A DNA stretch of 64,000 nucleotides from Synechocystis sp. LKSZ1 (GTDB lineage Bacteria > Cyanobacteriota > Cyanobacteriia > Cyanobacteriales > Microcystaceae): positions 3,472,001 to 3,536,000 of the forward strand of contig NZ_AP031572.1 of assembly GCF_040436315.1 (NCBI RefSeq), given 5' to 3'. The notes under the pieces are model-generated. The model saw only the letters and a list, made by a program, of their open reading frames with translations, had not been told where the DNA came from and made no database searches. Position 1 is the first letter of the stretch, and each line of letters opens with the position of its first letter. Below are positions 56,467 through 64,000 of the stretch, piece by piece. Made by a program: the position numbers and the translations under genes.

Positions 56467-57660
56467 TTAGCGGGCCGTGGCCAAGGGAATCTGAGTCGGT
56501 TTCTGGAGACGAATCACCTCTGCTTCATTGCTTTCCCGAGCGACCCGCACCAGTAGGCCCGCCAAGATCAAGCTTGCTAGACAGGAACTGCCACCGTAGC
56601 TAAAGAACGGTAGGGGTAAACCGGTGGTGGGCAGGGCTCCACTGGCCACGCCAATATTCAATAGAGATTGACCTACCAGTACAATGACAGCACCCATGGC
56701 GATCAATCGCTTCACCCGATGACGACAGCGCATCGCCACCCGCAGGCCAATGGTGGCATAGAGTAGGAGAAACGCTAAAAATACAAGACAACCAATCAGG
56801 CCCAATTCCTCGGCAAACACGGAGAAAATAAAATCGGTGGTTTGAATTGGCAGATAGAATAGCTTCTGTTGGGACAGGCCATAGCCCGTACCTGTTACCC
56901 CTCCTGACGCAATAGCATAAAGACTTTGTACCAGTTGGTAGCCATTCCCCATTGGATCCGCAAAGGGATTCATAAAGGAGGTAATCCGCTCCCGTTGGTA
57001 TTCTCGAAAGGCAATACTCGTCACCGCAGCCAAACAGCCTAGTGTCGCCGTTGTGCCGAGATAAACAAGTGGTAGCCCAGAAGAGAGCGCAACTAGCCAG
57101 AGGGTAATACCGCAGAGGGCTGTCGTACTTAAGTTGGGTTGGAGCAGAATGCCTGCTAAGGTCAGGCAGAAAATGCCAACCCAGAAGGCTCTAACCCGGA
57201 CAGGTAAACGGGGCCAATTGCCGAAAATATGAGCACTCTGCAGCACCAGACAGGGCTTCATAAACTCGGAGGGCTGTAATAAAAAAGGCCCAAGGGCAAT
57301 CCAACGTTTAGCCCCATTAATTTCTGTCCCCAGGCCAGTTTTAGTGGAAATGATCAACCCTAAAAAGAGCAAGAGAAACCAAGGGGCTAAGCCAAGAACA
57401 TCAACCAGGGGCCGTCGCACCAAAAAATTAAAAGCCAGGAGACCCACCCAAAAGTAGGCCGCTTGTTTCCAAACGATAGAAAAACCATTGCCGCTATTTT
57501 CGAGACCTTCCGGGTAGGACGCCGAAAAAAGAACGATCAGGCCAACAAGCATCCAGGCAAAGGTGAGGGTGCGGAGGAGACGCGCTTCACCGGCCCAACT
57601 GTTGACTGTTGGATCATAAATAGGAATTAGATAACGGAGAATGGTGCCAAATTTCAGCAA
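56467..57660 (-). CDS. ftsW: SEDS glycosyltransferase FtsW
   Basis: 397 residues, ten membrane helices in the usual FtsW/RodA/SpoVE pattern. It polymerises lipid II glycan chains at the division septum with its partner class B PBP. Landmarks: 'GAKRWIALGPFLLQPSEFMKPCLVL', 'AGILLQPNLSTTALCGITLWLVA', 'LVQSLYAIASGGVTGTGYGLSQQKLFYLPIQTTDFIFSVFAEELGLIG' and C-terminal 'LPTTGLPLPFFSYGGSSCLASL'. RodA is the main alternative; the 'SQQKLFYLPIQTTDFIFSV' block and length favour FtsW. ATG start, 16 bp before the channel gene, same strand. Confidence 0.93.
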   Translation of the reverse strand: MLKFGTILRYLIPIYDPTVNSWAGEARLLRTLTFAWMLVGLIVLFSASYPEGLENSGNGFSIVWKQAAYFWVGLLAFNFLVRRPLVDVLGLAPWFLLLFLGLIISTKTGLGTEINGAKRWIALGPFLLQPSEFMKPCLVLQSAHIFGNWPRLPVRVRAFWVGIFCLTLAGILLQPNLSTTALCGITLWLVALSSGLPLVYLGTTATLGCLAAVTSIAFREYQRERITSFMNPFADPMGNGYQLVQSLYAIASGGVTGTGYGLSQQKLFYLPIQTTDFIFSVFAEELGLIGCLVFLAFLLLYATIGLRVAMRCRHRVKRLIAMGAVIVLVGQSLLNIGVASGALPTTGLPLPFFSYGGSSCLASLILAGLLVRVARESNEAEVIRLQKPTQIPLATAR

Positions 57661-57781
57661 GGGCGTTCAACGGGTTCCTAGACCATAACTCTGAAGCAAA
57701 AATTTCCTCTGAAGTTCCCTAGACCTTAGAAATGGCTGAATTCCCCCATTCTTAGGCGATTTCCCCAGAGGAAAAGGCCAT

Positions 57782-58477
57782 CTACACTGCAGCTAACTGG
57801 GGTTCAGGACGTTTGCTGTTCCGCACGCCTTCAATCGCAGTGGTGTAGTCCGGTGCGTTGAAAACCGCTGAACCGGCCACAATGGCATTGGCCCCCGCTT
57901 CTAGCACTTGCCAGGTATTGGCGGGCTTGAGGCCACCGTCCACTTCAATCCAAGGATCTAAGCCTCGCTCATCACACATCTGACGAAGCTTACGAATTTT
58001 TGGTAACACTTCGGGAATAAAGCTCTGGCCCCCGAACCCTGGGTTCACACTCATGATCAGTACCAGGTCACAGACGGGCAAAACGTATTCAATTAAATCC
58101 AACGGTGTTGAGGGATTGAGCACCACACCGGACTGTTTTCCGAGCTCGCGAATCTGACACAGAGTGCGGTGGAGGTGGGGAGAGGCGTTGTGTTCTGCGT
58201 GTACCGAAATAATATCGGCGCCAGCCTTCGCAAAATCTGCGACGTATTTTTCCGGCTCTACAATCATCAAGTGGACATCAAGGGGCTTTTGCGTGTAAGG
58301 GCGGATGGCACTGACAATCAGAGGGCCAATGGTGATGTTGGGAACAAAGCGTCCATCCATCACATCAACATGAATCCAATCGGCCCCAGCCCGATCCACG
58401 GTCTGGATTTCTTCACCAAGACGGCTAAAGTCGGCAGACAAAATAGAGGGCGCAACGACAATCGGTTTCTGGGACAT
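57782..58477 (-). CDS. rpe: Ribulose-phosphate 3-epimerase
   Basis: 231 residues, full length TIM barrel. It interconverts ribulose 5-phosphate and xylulose 5-phosphate in the Calvin cycle and pentose phosphate path. Metal-binding and catalytic residues are in '[12 protein letters not shown]' (Ser, catalytic Asp), '[19 protein letters not shown]' (His, Asp), '[10 protein letters not shown]' (His) and '[10 protein letters not shown]' (Asp). '[18 protein letters not shown]' is the phosphate region. Start ATG 58477. Divergent from the P-ATPase; upstream 260 bp. Confidence 0.97.
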   Translation of the reverse strand: MSQKPIVVAPSILSADFSRLGEEIQTVDRAGADWIHVDVMDGRFVPNITIGPLIVSAIRPYTQKPLDVHLMIVEPEKYVADFAKAGADIISVHAEHNASPHLHRTLCQIRELGKQSGVVLNPSTPLDLIEYVLPVCDLVLIMSVNPGFGGQSFIPEVLPKIRKLRQMCDERGLDPWIEVDGGLKPANTWQVLEAGANAIVAGSAVFNAPDYTTAIEGVRNSKRPEPQLAAV

Positions 58478-58740
58478 GGCAGAATATCGGAGGATAAGGC
58501 TTGGAAATTGAATTTAGTGTAAACAATTACGGTCATTTCCGTAACCCCTGGCGACTGGGGCCTAATTTTTGATGGTTCTCCCCCAAGACAATGGTTGTTG
58601 AAACGTGCCCCGGTGGCGTTAACTTAAGCTTGAGGGCAGAGGCTCCCCCTGTATCATAGGAAATAGCAAGGGCCTATTTGGGTTTAGAGAGCTTATCCCG
58701 ATCAACATCCCTTGAGCGCTCAAACTATTCAGGGTTTCCC

Positions 58741-61590
58741 ATGATTTCCGCTGAGTCCCATCCGTTGCCAGATCAAAACCAGCGCTGGCATAGCTACAGC
58801 AGTGAGAAAACTGTAGAAATTTTAGCCAGCGATCCTCAGCAGGGCCTCGATCAAGCGGAACTCCAGCAACGACAACAACACTACGGCAAAAACGAACTGG
58901 TCGAAGGGGCCAAGCGCAGTAACGGGGAAATTTTCCTGGACCAATTCCAGAATGTCATGCTGTTGATGCTGATCGCGGTGGCCTTGATCTCTGGTCTGCT
59001 AGACCTCTGGCAAATCCACAGCGGCCGTGGGGCCAGTATGGGATTCCCCTTTAAAGATACCATTGCCATTTTTGCGATTGTGCTCCTTAACGGCGTCCTC
59101 GGTTATCTCCAGGAAAGCCGAGCCGAAAAGGCCCTAGCGGCCCTGAAGCGATTGGCGGCTCCTAAGGTGCAGGTGATTCGAGAGGGTCAGCGTCAGGAAG
59201 TGGAGGCCCCTAGCCTCGTTCCGGGAGACATCATGCTCTTAGAAGCGGGAAGTCAGCTCTGTGCCGATGGCCAATTGCTAGAGGCGGCGAATTTATACCT
59301 ACGGGAATCGGCCCTGACCGGAGAGGCCCAGGCTGTGGTCAAGGTTCCCCATGCCGAAGGTTGGCCGGCCGATACCCCCGTGGGAGACCGCCAAAATATG
59401 GTCTTTATGGGCACTGAAGTCATTCAAGGCCGGGGCAAGGCTATTGTCACAAGTACTGGAATGAGTACTGAACTGGGGCGAATTGCCCAGATGCTTCAGG
59501 AAGTTAAAAATGAACCCACGCCTCTCCAGCGACGCATGGCCGACCTGGGTAATGTGTTAGTCAGTGCTTCTCTCATCCTAGTGGCCCTGGTGGTGACGCT
59601 GGGGGTAGCCCAAAAGGGCTGGGGCATGCTCCAACAGTTGGTGGAAATTTCCCTGAGTATGGCCGTTGCAGTGGTGCCCGAGGGCCTGCCTGCTGTGATT
59701 ACGGTGACCTTGGCCCTGGGGACTCAACGGATGGTGCGACGCAATGCCCTGATTCGCAAGCTCCCTGCCGTCGAAACCCTCGGCTCTGTCAATGTCATTT
59801 GCTCCGATAAAACCGGCACCTTAACCCAGAACAAAATGGTGGTGCAGGAGCTACAAACCCTAGAGCATCAATTACAGGTCACTGGGGACGGCTATGCTCC
59901 TGAGGGGGACTTTAAAACCCTACAGGGAGAAACTATTTCACCCACTCAATGCTTACCCTTTTCCCTGCTCTTGCTGAGTGGTCTGCTCTGTAACGATGCT
60001 CACCTGAACTATAGCGGGCAGGAATGGGCCATTATGGGCGATCCTACAGAAGGGGCCCTCCTGGCGCTAGCGGGGAAAGCTGGTTTTCAGCAAGAGGCTC
60101 TACAATCCCGTTGGCCGAGGATGGGAGAGTTTCCCTTTTCGTCCGAGCGTAAACGCATGAGCGTTATTGTCGCAGTACCCTCCTCTTCCGATGTGCTGAG
60201 CTTGCTGCCCGCCTGTCAAGATGCTCCCTTTCTATTGATCACCAAAGGTTCTCCCGAACTTGTTCTGGCTAGTTGTTGTTATGGCCAACGGGAGACGGGA
60301 GTCCAGGCCTTAGAGCCGACCCTGAGACAAAACATCCTGAGGGCCAACGATACCATGGCCAGTCGAGGCCTACGGGTTCTAGGTTTGGCCTATCGACCCT
60401 TGCGTCAGATTCCAACCGCCGATAGCGAAACGGATATGGAAACAGACCTGGTCTGGCTCGGCCTGGTGGGAATGCTAGATGCCCCCCGCCCTGAGGTCAA
60501 GGCTGCCGTGGATAAATGCCTGGCGGCGGGGATTCGTACCATCATGATTACGGGAGACCATCAATTAACGGCGGCAGTCATCGCCAGGAGTCTCGACATC
60601 AATCCCCAGGGAGGGCCAGTTTTAACAGGAAAAGAATTGGATCAGCTTTCCCAGACCGACCTAGAAGCCAAGGTCGAACAAGTCAATATTTTTGCTCGGG
60701 TTTCTCCAGAACATAAGCTAAGGATTGTCAAGGCCCTGCAAAAGCGCAACTGTTTTGTGGCGATGACCGGCGATGGTGTTAATGATGCCCCGGCCTTGAA
60801 GCGGGCGGATATTGGCATCGCTATGGGGATTACCGGCACCGATGTCAGCAAAGAGGCCAGTGATATGGTGTTACTCGACGATAATTTCGCCACCATTGTC
60901 GCGGCTACCGAGGAGGGGCGTGTCGTCTACAGCAATATTCGCCATTTTATCAAGTACATTTTGGGCAGTAACATTGGCGAAGTGATCACCATTGCCGCCG
61001 CTCCGATTATTGGCCTGTCGGGGGTTCCCCTCACGCCGTTACAAATCCTGTGGATGAACCTGGTCACGGATGGTTTACCGGCCCTGGCCCTGGCAGTGGA
61101 ACCCGGCGACCCCAATATTATGAACCGCCCGCCCTTTAGCCCGAAGGAAAGTATTTTTGCCCGGGGCCTGGGTTCCTACATCATTCGCATTGGCATTATT
61201 TTTTCGGTGATTACCATCAGTCTCATGGTCTGGTCTTACCATAGCGCCATTGATTCAGGCGCACCGGATAGTTGGAAAACCATGGTCTTTACAACGCTCT
61301 GTATCGCGCAGATGGGTCATGCCATTGCGGTACGTTCCAATAGCCGCCTTACCATTGAAATGAATCCCTTCAGTAATCCTTACCTATGGGGCTCTGTGAT
61401 CGTCACCACTGTTTTGCAGTTAATGCTGATCTATGTGGAACCCCTGCGGAACTTTTTTGAAACAGATCTGCTAACTCCCCAGCAACTGCTGATCTGCTTG
61501 GGTTTTAGTAGCCTGATGTTTCTGTGGGTGGAAATGGAAAAAGTTGTGATCCGGTTCTACCATCAGTTCAGTAGCCGTCGGCAACCCTAG
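58741..61590 (+). CDS. Ca2+-type P-type ATPase (P2A/P2B-like, PacL group)
   Basis: 949 residues from ATG 58741; an in-frame TTG 63 bp upstream (58678) is less likely. Phosphorylated D356 in '[13 protein letters not shown]', the actuator '[13 protein letters not shown]' (TGE), '[12 protein letters not shown]', '[37 protein letters not shown]' hinge, and the cation-coordinating '[15 protein letters not shown]' in M4. That PEGLP sequence with the N-terminal and C-terminal cation-ATPase domains is the SERCA/PacL pattern, so calcium export is the best call; Na+ or K+ would need other residues. Intact. Confidence 0.9.
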   Translation: MISAESHPLPDQNQRWHSYSSEKTVEILASDPQQGLDQAELQQRQQHYGKNELVEGAKRSNGEIFLDQFQNVMLLMLIAVALISGLLDLWQIHSGRGASMGFPFKDTIAIFAIVLLNGVLGYLQESRAEKALAALKRLAAPKVQVIREGQRQEVEAPSLVPGDIMLLEAGSQLCADGQLLEAANLYLRESALTGEAQAVVKVPHAEGWPADTPVGDRQNMVFMGTEVIQGRGKAIVTSTGMSTELGRIAQMLQEVKNEPTPLQRRMADLGNVLVSASLILVALVVTLGVAQKGWGMLQQLVEISLSMAVAVVPEGLPAVITVTLALGTQRMVRRNALIRKLPAVETLGSVNVICSDKTGTLTQNKMVVQELQTLEHQLQVTGDGYAPEGDFKTLQGETISPTQCLPFSLLLLSGLLCNDAHLNYSGQEWAIMGDPTEGALLALAGKAGFQQEALQSRWPRMGEFPFSSERKRMSVIVAVPSSSDVLSLLPACQDAPFLLITKGSPELVLASCCYGQRETGVQALEPTLRQNILRANDTMASRGLRVLGLAYRPLRQIPTADSETDMETDLVWLGLVGMLDAPRPEVKAAVDKCLAAGIRTIMITGDHQLTAAVIARSLDINPQGGPVLTGKELDQLSQTDLEAKVEQVNIFARVSPEHKLRIVKALQKRNCFVAMTGDGVNDAPALKRADIGIAMGITGTDVSKEASDMVLLDDNFATIVAATEEGRVVYSNIRHFIKYILGSNIGEVITIAAAPIIGLSGVPLTPLQILWMNLVTDGLPALALAVEPGDPNIMNRPPFSPKESIFARGLGSYIIRIGIIFSVITISLMVWSYHSAIDSGAPDSWKTMVFTTLCIAQMGHAIAVRSNSRLTIEMNPFSNPYLWGSVIVTTVLQLMLIYVEPLRNFFETDLLTPQQLLICLGFSSLMFLWVEMEKVVIRFYHQFSSRRQP

Positions 61591-61654
61591 TCATTATGCT
61601 AGTCTCTAGCCCAGCCAAGCGCTACAATGCTCAACGATATCCCGGCATTTTGCT

Positions 61655-63073
61655 TTGAAATCCCTGCTGTCTTCCGAAAACCGATTTTTACTGATGCTGA
61701 TAGGGGTCAGCACGCTGGTTTTGAGTCTAGCCAGTGTTAGTCGTCATCTTTTATTTCAGTCCAATGCCCTAGACCTCGGCTTTTTCGACCAGGTTACCTA
61801 CTTGATCAGCGTTGACCAGCCGCCCATCACCACTTTTCAGGATTTGCATATTTTGGGGGATCACGCCGCCTTTATTTTTTACCCCCTGGGGCTTCTCTAC
61901 CGTCTCTATCCCTCGGTCTATTGGCTTCTGGCAGTCCAGGCCCTGAGTTTATCCCTAGGGGCCTGGCCGAGTTACCATTTGGCTTGTCAGGCAGGGGTGA
62001 AACCAGCGCAGGCCAAAGCGATTGCGGTTGTTTATTTGCTCTACCCCCTTATCTTTAACGTTAACCTGTTTGACTTTCATCCCGAAGTGATCGCGCTACC
62101 AGCAATACTCTGGGCCGTCTGGGCGGCTAGGGAGCAAACGTTAACGCAATTTATCGGGGCTATTATCTTAGTTCTGAGTTGTAAGGCAGTCTTATCCCTG
62201 ACGGTGATCTTTTTAGGGCTTTGGTTACTTATCTGGCAACGGCGCAGACTCTACGGTGCTATTGCCCTAGGTTCTGGCGCGTTTTGGTTCATTTTCACGA
62301 CCCAATGGCTTATTCCCCACTTCAAAGGTGGTGAGGTGGCCGCCGTGGGCCGCTACGATTTTTTAGGTAGTTCGGTTCTGGAAATTGCCGTCAATTTGTT
62401 GCTAAAACCCCAACTTGTCCTGGGCCATCTCTTCACTGGGGCCAACTTCATTTATCTGCTACTGCTAATAGCTCCTTTGCTCTGGGGCCTGACTTGGCGA
62501 CATCTGGATCCCCTGATCCCGGCCTTGCCGGCCCTGGGCTTAAACCTGTTGACGGATCATCTGCCCCAAAAAGACCTGGTTCATCAATATTCCATTGCCA
62601 TTTTTCCCTTTTTACTGATTGCTGTGATTGATAGTTTGGCCCATCAACGGGCTTGGCTTCAGCGGCCCCGTTGGATTCTGCTCTGGGCCTTGGTGGCGTT
62701 TCTGGCTTTGGCCAAGTTTGGTTATTTTACGTCTCTCTACCTGCAAAACCTGGACACCTGGCAGGCCTCGCGTCAGGCCATCCAGCAAGTCAGAACCTCT
62801 GGGGGCGTCCTCACAACGGCTACCTTGGCCCCGCACCTGAGCCATCGTGTTCTGATTAAACTAGCTATTAATGGAGCTGAAACCCTTGATTTGGGCCAGT
62901 TTGACTATGTTGTCCTGAATCAACGCCATCCGGGCTGGGAGATTGAGCCTGGCCTTTTGCCCCGACTCCGAGAGAGCCTCAGCCAACGGCACGATTTCCA
63001 GCTTCGTTACCAGCAAGATGAGGTGGTAGTTTTTCAAAAGCAGTCGCTTCAGACTGGGGAGCGTCAATCCTAA
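61655..63073 (+). CDS. DUF2079 integral membrane protein, first of tandem pair
   Basis: 472 residues from TTG 61655 (no ATG in frame nearby). About 8-10 membrane helices. DUF2079 landmarks: 'NALDLGFFDQVTYLIS' near residue 42, 'DHAAFIFYPLGLLYRLYPSVYWLLAVQ' and 'YPLIFNVNLFDFHPEVIALPAIL'. The family belongs to the membrane GT-C-like group, so glycosyl transfer from lipid-linked sugars is a guess. It has a close copy immediately downstream with a TAATG stop-start overlap. Starts 64 bp after the ATPase. Confidence 0.88.
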   Translation: MKSLLSSENRFLLMLIGVSTLVLSLASVSRHLLFQSNALDLGFFDQVTYLISVDQPPITTFQDLHILGDHAAFIFYPLGLLYRLYPSVYWLLAVQALSLSLGAWPSYHLACQAGVKPAQAKAIAVVYLLYPLIFNVNLFDFHPEVIALPAILWAVWAAREQTLTQFIGAIILVLSCKAVLSLTVIFLGLWLLIWQRRRLYGAIALGSGAFWFIFTTQWLIPHFKGGEVAAVGRYDFLGSSVLEIAVNLLLKPQLVLGHLFTGANFIYLLLLIAPLLWGLTWRHLDPLIPALPALGLNLLTDHLPQKDLVHQYSIAIFPFLLIAVIDSLAHQRAWLQRPRWILLWALVAFLALAKFGYFTSLYLQNLDTWQASRQAIQQVRTSGGVLTTATLAPHLSHRVLIKLAINGAETLDLGQFDYVVLNQRHPGWEIEPGLLPRLRESLSQRHDFQLRYQQDEVVVFQKQSLQTGERQS

Positions 63074-64000
63074 TGGCTGGGTTATTTCCCCTGAATACCC
63101 GTTTGCCTGTAGCCCTCTGGAAAGCGGTGGGGGTCAGTTTTATGATTCTTTTAGGGGCCAGCTCTCTAAGGCATCTGCTCTATCATTCCACCGCTTGGGA
63201 TTTGGGTATTTTTGACCAGGCTATCTATCTGATTAGCCAGGGCCAGCCACCGATTTCCTCTTTTCTCCAGGGCCACATTTTAGGAGACCACGCCGCTTTT
63301 ATTTTTTATCCTCTGGCCCTGCTGTATTGGGTTTATCCCAGTGTCTATTGGTTGCTGGGACTCCAGGCTTTCGCCTTAGCCCTGGGAGCTGTTCCCTGCT
63401 ATGGGTTAGCGCGTCAGGCGGGTCTTAGCTGTGGTCTGGCCCTGACCCTGGCTTATGTCTACCTGCTCTATCCTCTGGTTTTCAATCTCAATCTATTTGA
63501 TTTTCACCCGGATGCATTGGCCCTGCCGGCCCTGTTGGGGGCTATCTGGGCCGCACGGGCCCGGCGACCGTTGGTGTTTACCCTGTTGTTGGTGTTGATC
63601 TGTAGCTGTAAAGCGGTATTGGCCTTGGCTGTCGTTGGCTTGGGAGCCTGGTTGGGATTGGAGAAACGTTGGCCCTATGCCGGAATTGCCCTGGGATTGG
63701 GGATTATCTGGTTTGGCCTAGCTACGCAGATTATCATTCCCTACTTTAGTCAGAATCCCGAATCAATTAGCCGCCACCTCTCCCGCTACGGCTACCTGGG
63801 GGCCTCCTTTACCGAGATTGCGGCCAATCTTCTATTCAAACCCTGGTTATTTTTGGGCGGTCTCTTCAATGGCCCTAATCTAGGCTACTGCCTTCTGCTG
63901 GTGCTACCACTCCTCTGGGGCCTACACCCCCACCAGGGCCTGGCCCTCGTTGCTTTGCTGCCTTTTCTGCTGATGAATCTGTTGTCCCAAGACCCCAGTC
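63073..64000 (+). CDS. DUF2079 integral membrane protein, second of tandem pair (3' end outside window)
   Basis: Starts at ATG 63073, overlapping the previous stop (TAATG), and runs open to the window end (309 codons). Peptide begins MAGLFPLNTRLPVALWKAVG. It repeats the family landmarks of the first copy almost line for line: 'WDLGIFDQAIYLISQGQPPISSF', 'LGDHAAFIFYPLALLYWVYPSVYWLLGLQ', 'YPLVFNLNLFDFHPDALALPALLGAIWAA'. So it is an ancient tandem duplicate. Multi-helix membrane protein, role unknown. Missing the C-terminal third. Confidence 0.85.
   Translation, partial: MAGLFPLNTRLPVALWKAVGVSFMILLGASSLRHLLYHSTAWDLGIFDQAIYLISQGQPPISSFLQGHILGDHAAFIFYPLALLYWVYPSVYWLLGLQAFALALGAVPCYGLARQAGLSCGLALTLAYVYLLYPLVFNLNLFDFHPDALALPALLGAIWAARARRPLVFTLLLVLICSCKAVLALAVVGLGAWLGLEKRWPYAGIALGLGIIWFGLATQIIIPYFSQNPESISRHLSRYGYLGASFTEIAANLLFKPWLFLGGLFNGPNLGYCLLLVLPLLWGLHPHQGLALVALLPFLLMNLLSQDPS

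Noticed and set aside
1-64000. CRISPR arrays, rRNA or tRNA genes
   Set aside because: No regularly spaced short repeats, no rRNA signatures and no tRNA T-loop pattern were recognised by eye; a covariance-model scan would settle tRNAs.

Overview
The window is chromosomal DNA from a cyanobacterium. The basis is the set of families that are typical of, or nearly confined to, cyanobacteria: DUF1997, DUF2993, DUF4168, the DOMON-like protein, a two-PRC-barrel protein with an acidic tail, a TamB/TIC236-like giant, a group 2 sigma factor, an SphS-like kinase, a 1254-residue CobN and a 16-repeat WD40 protein. I cannot name the genus. The core DNA is moderately GC-rich and full of GGCC-containing codons. 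The cyanobacterial HIP1 octamer (GCGATCGC) seems absent from the core and was seen only in the polyketide cluster at 44.5-47.6 kb.

Layout. 0-4.6 kb: 3' end of class I ribonucleotide reductase (nrdA), a DOMON-like protein, a FemAB-like protein and two coiled-coil proteins. 4.6-9.36 kb: an AT-richer accessory island with an unrecognised gene cut near its 3' end by an IS4-family element, a TacA/TacT-type toxin-antitoxin pair and a remnant of a DCC-family (DUF393) gene. 9.36-22.1 kb: glgB, a DUF2993 protein, cobN, an alpha/beta hydrolase, an MliC-like lipid-exported protein, a LON-domain protein, tatC, dprA and a cobA-hemD fusion. 22.1-29.5 kb: the WD40/P-loop protein, rsmH, a DUF4168 protein, a decayed ureE and a Roadblock-like protein. 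29.9-33.3 kb: PRC-barrel protein, sfsA, DUF1997, pheA. 33.3-41.4 kb: four signalling genes in one tight minus-strand run. 41.5-44.5 kb: nadA and a group 2 sigma gene whose promoter region and first codons are tandemly duplicated. 44.5-47.6 kb: an overlapping three-gene type III polyketide operon. 47.9-64 kb: TamB-like protein, lipid kinase, a double-RCK potassium channel, ftsW, rpe, a Ca2+-type P-ATPase and two tandem DUF2079 membrane proteins, the last running off the window.

The most informative observations are these. (1) The 554-residue island gene is really the front of a 588-residue gene. A 1176-bp IS4-family insertion with 15-bp inverted repeats and a 9-11 bp target duplication severed its last 37 codons, which are still intact on the far side. 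Its C-terminus has a HEPN-like R-x4-H motif. (2) The type III PKS, methyltransferase and FAD oxidoreductase form a translationally coupled operon that carries HIP1 sites, so it may be acquired; it probably makes a methylated, oxidised phenolic or pyrone lipid. (3) The sigma gene's duplicated upstream region creates a 25-codon leader peptide copying its own N-terminus. (4) Tandem 22-bp repeats precede nadA. (5) ureE and a DCC-family gene survive only as fragments.
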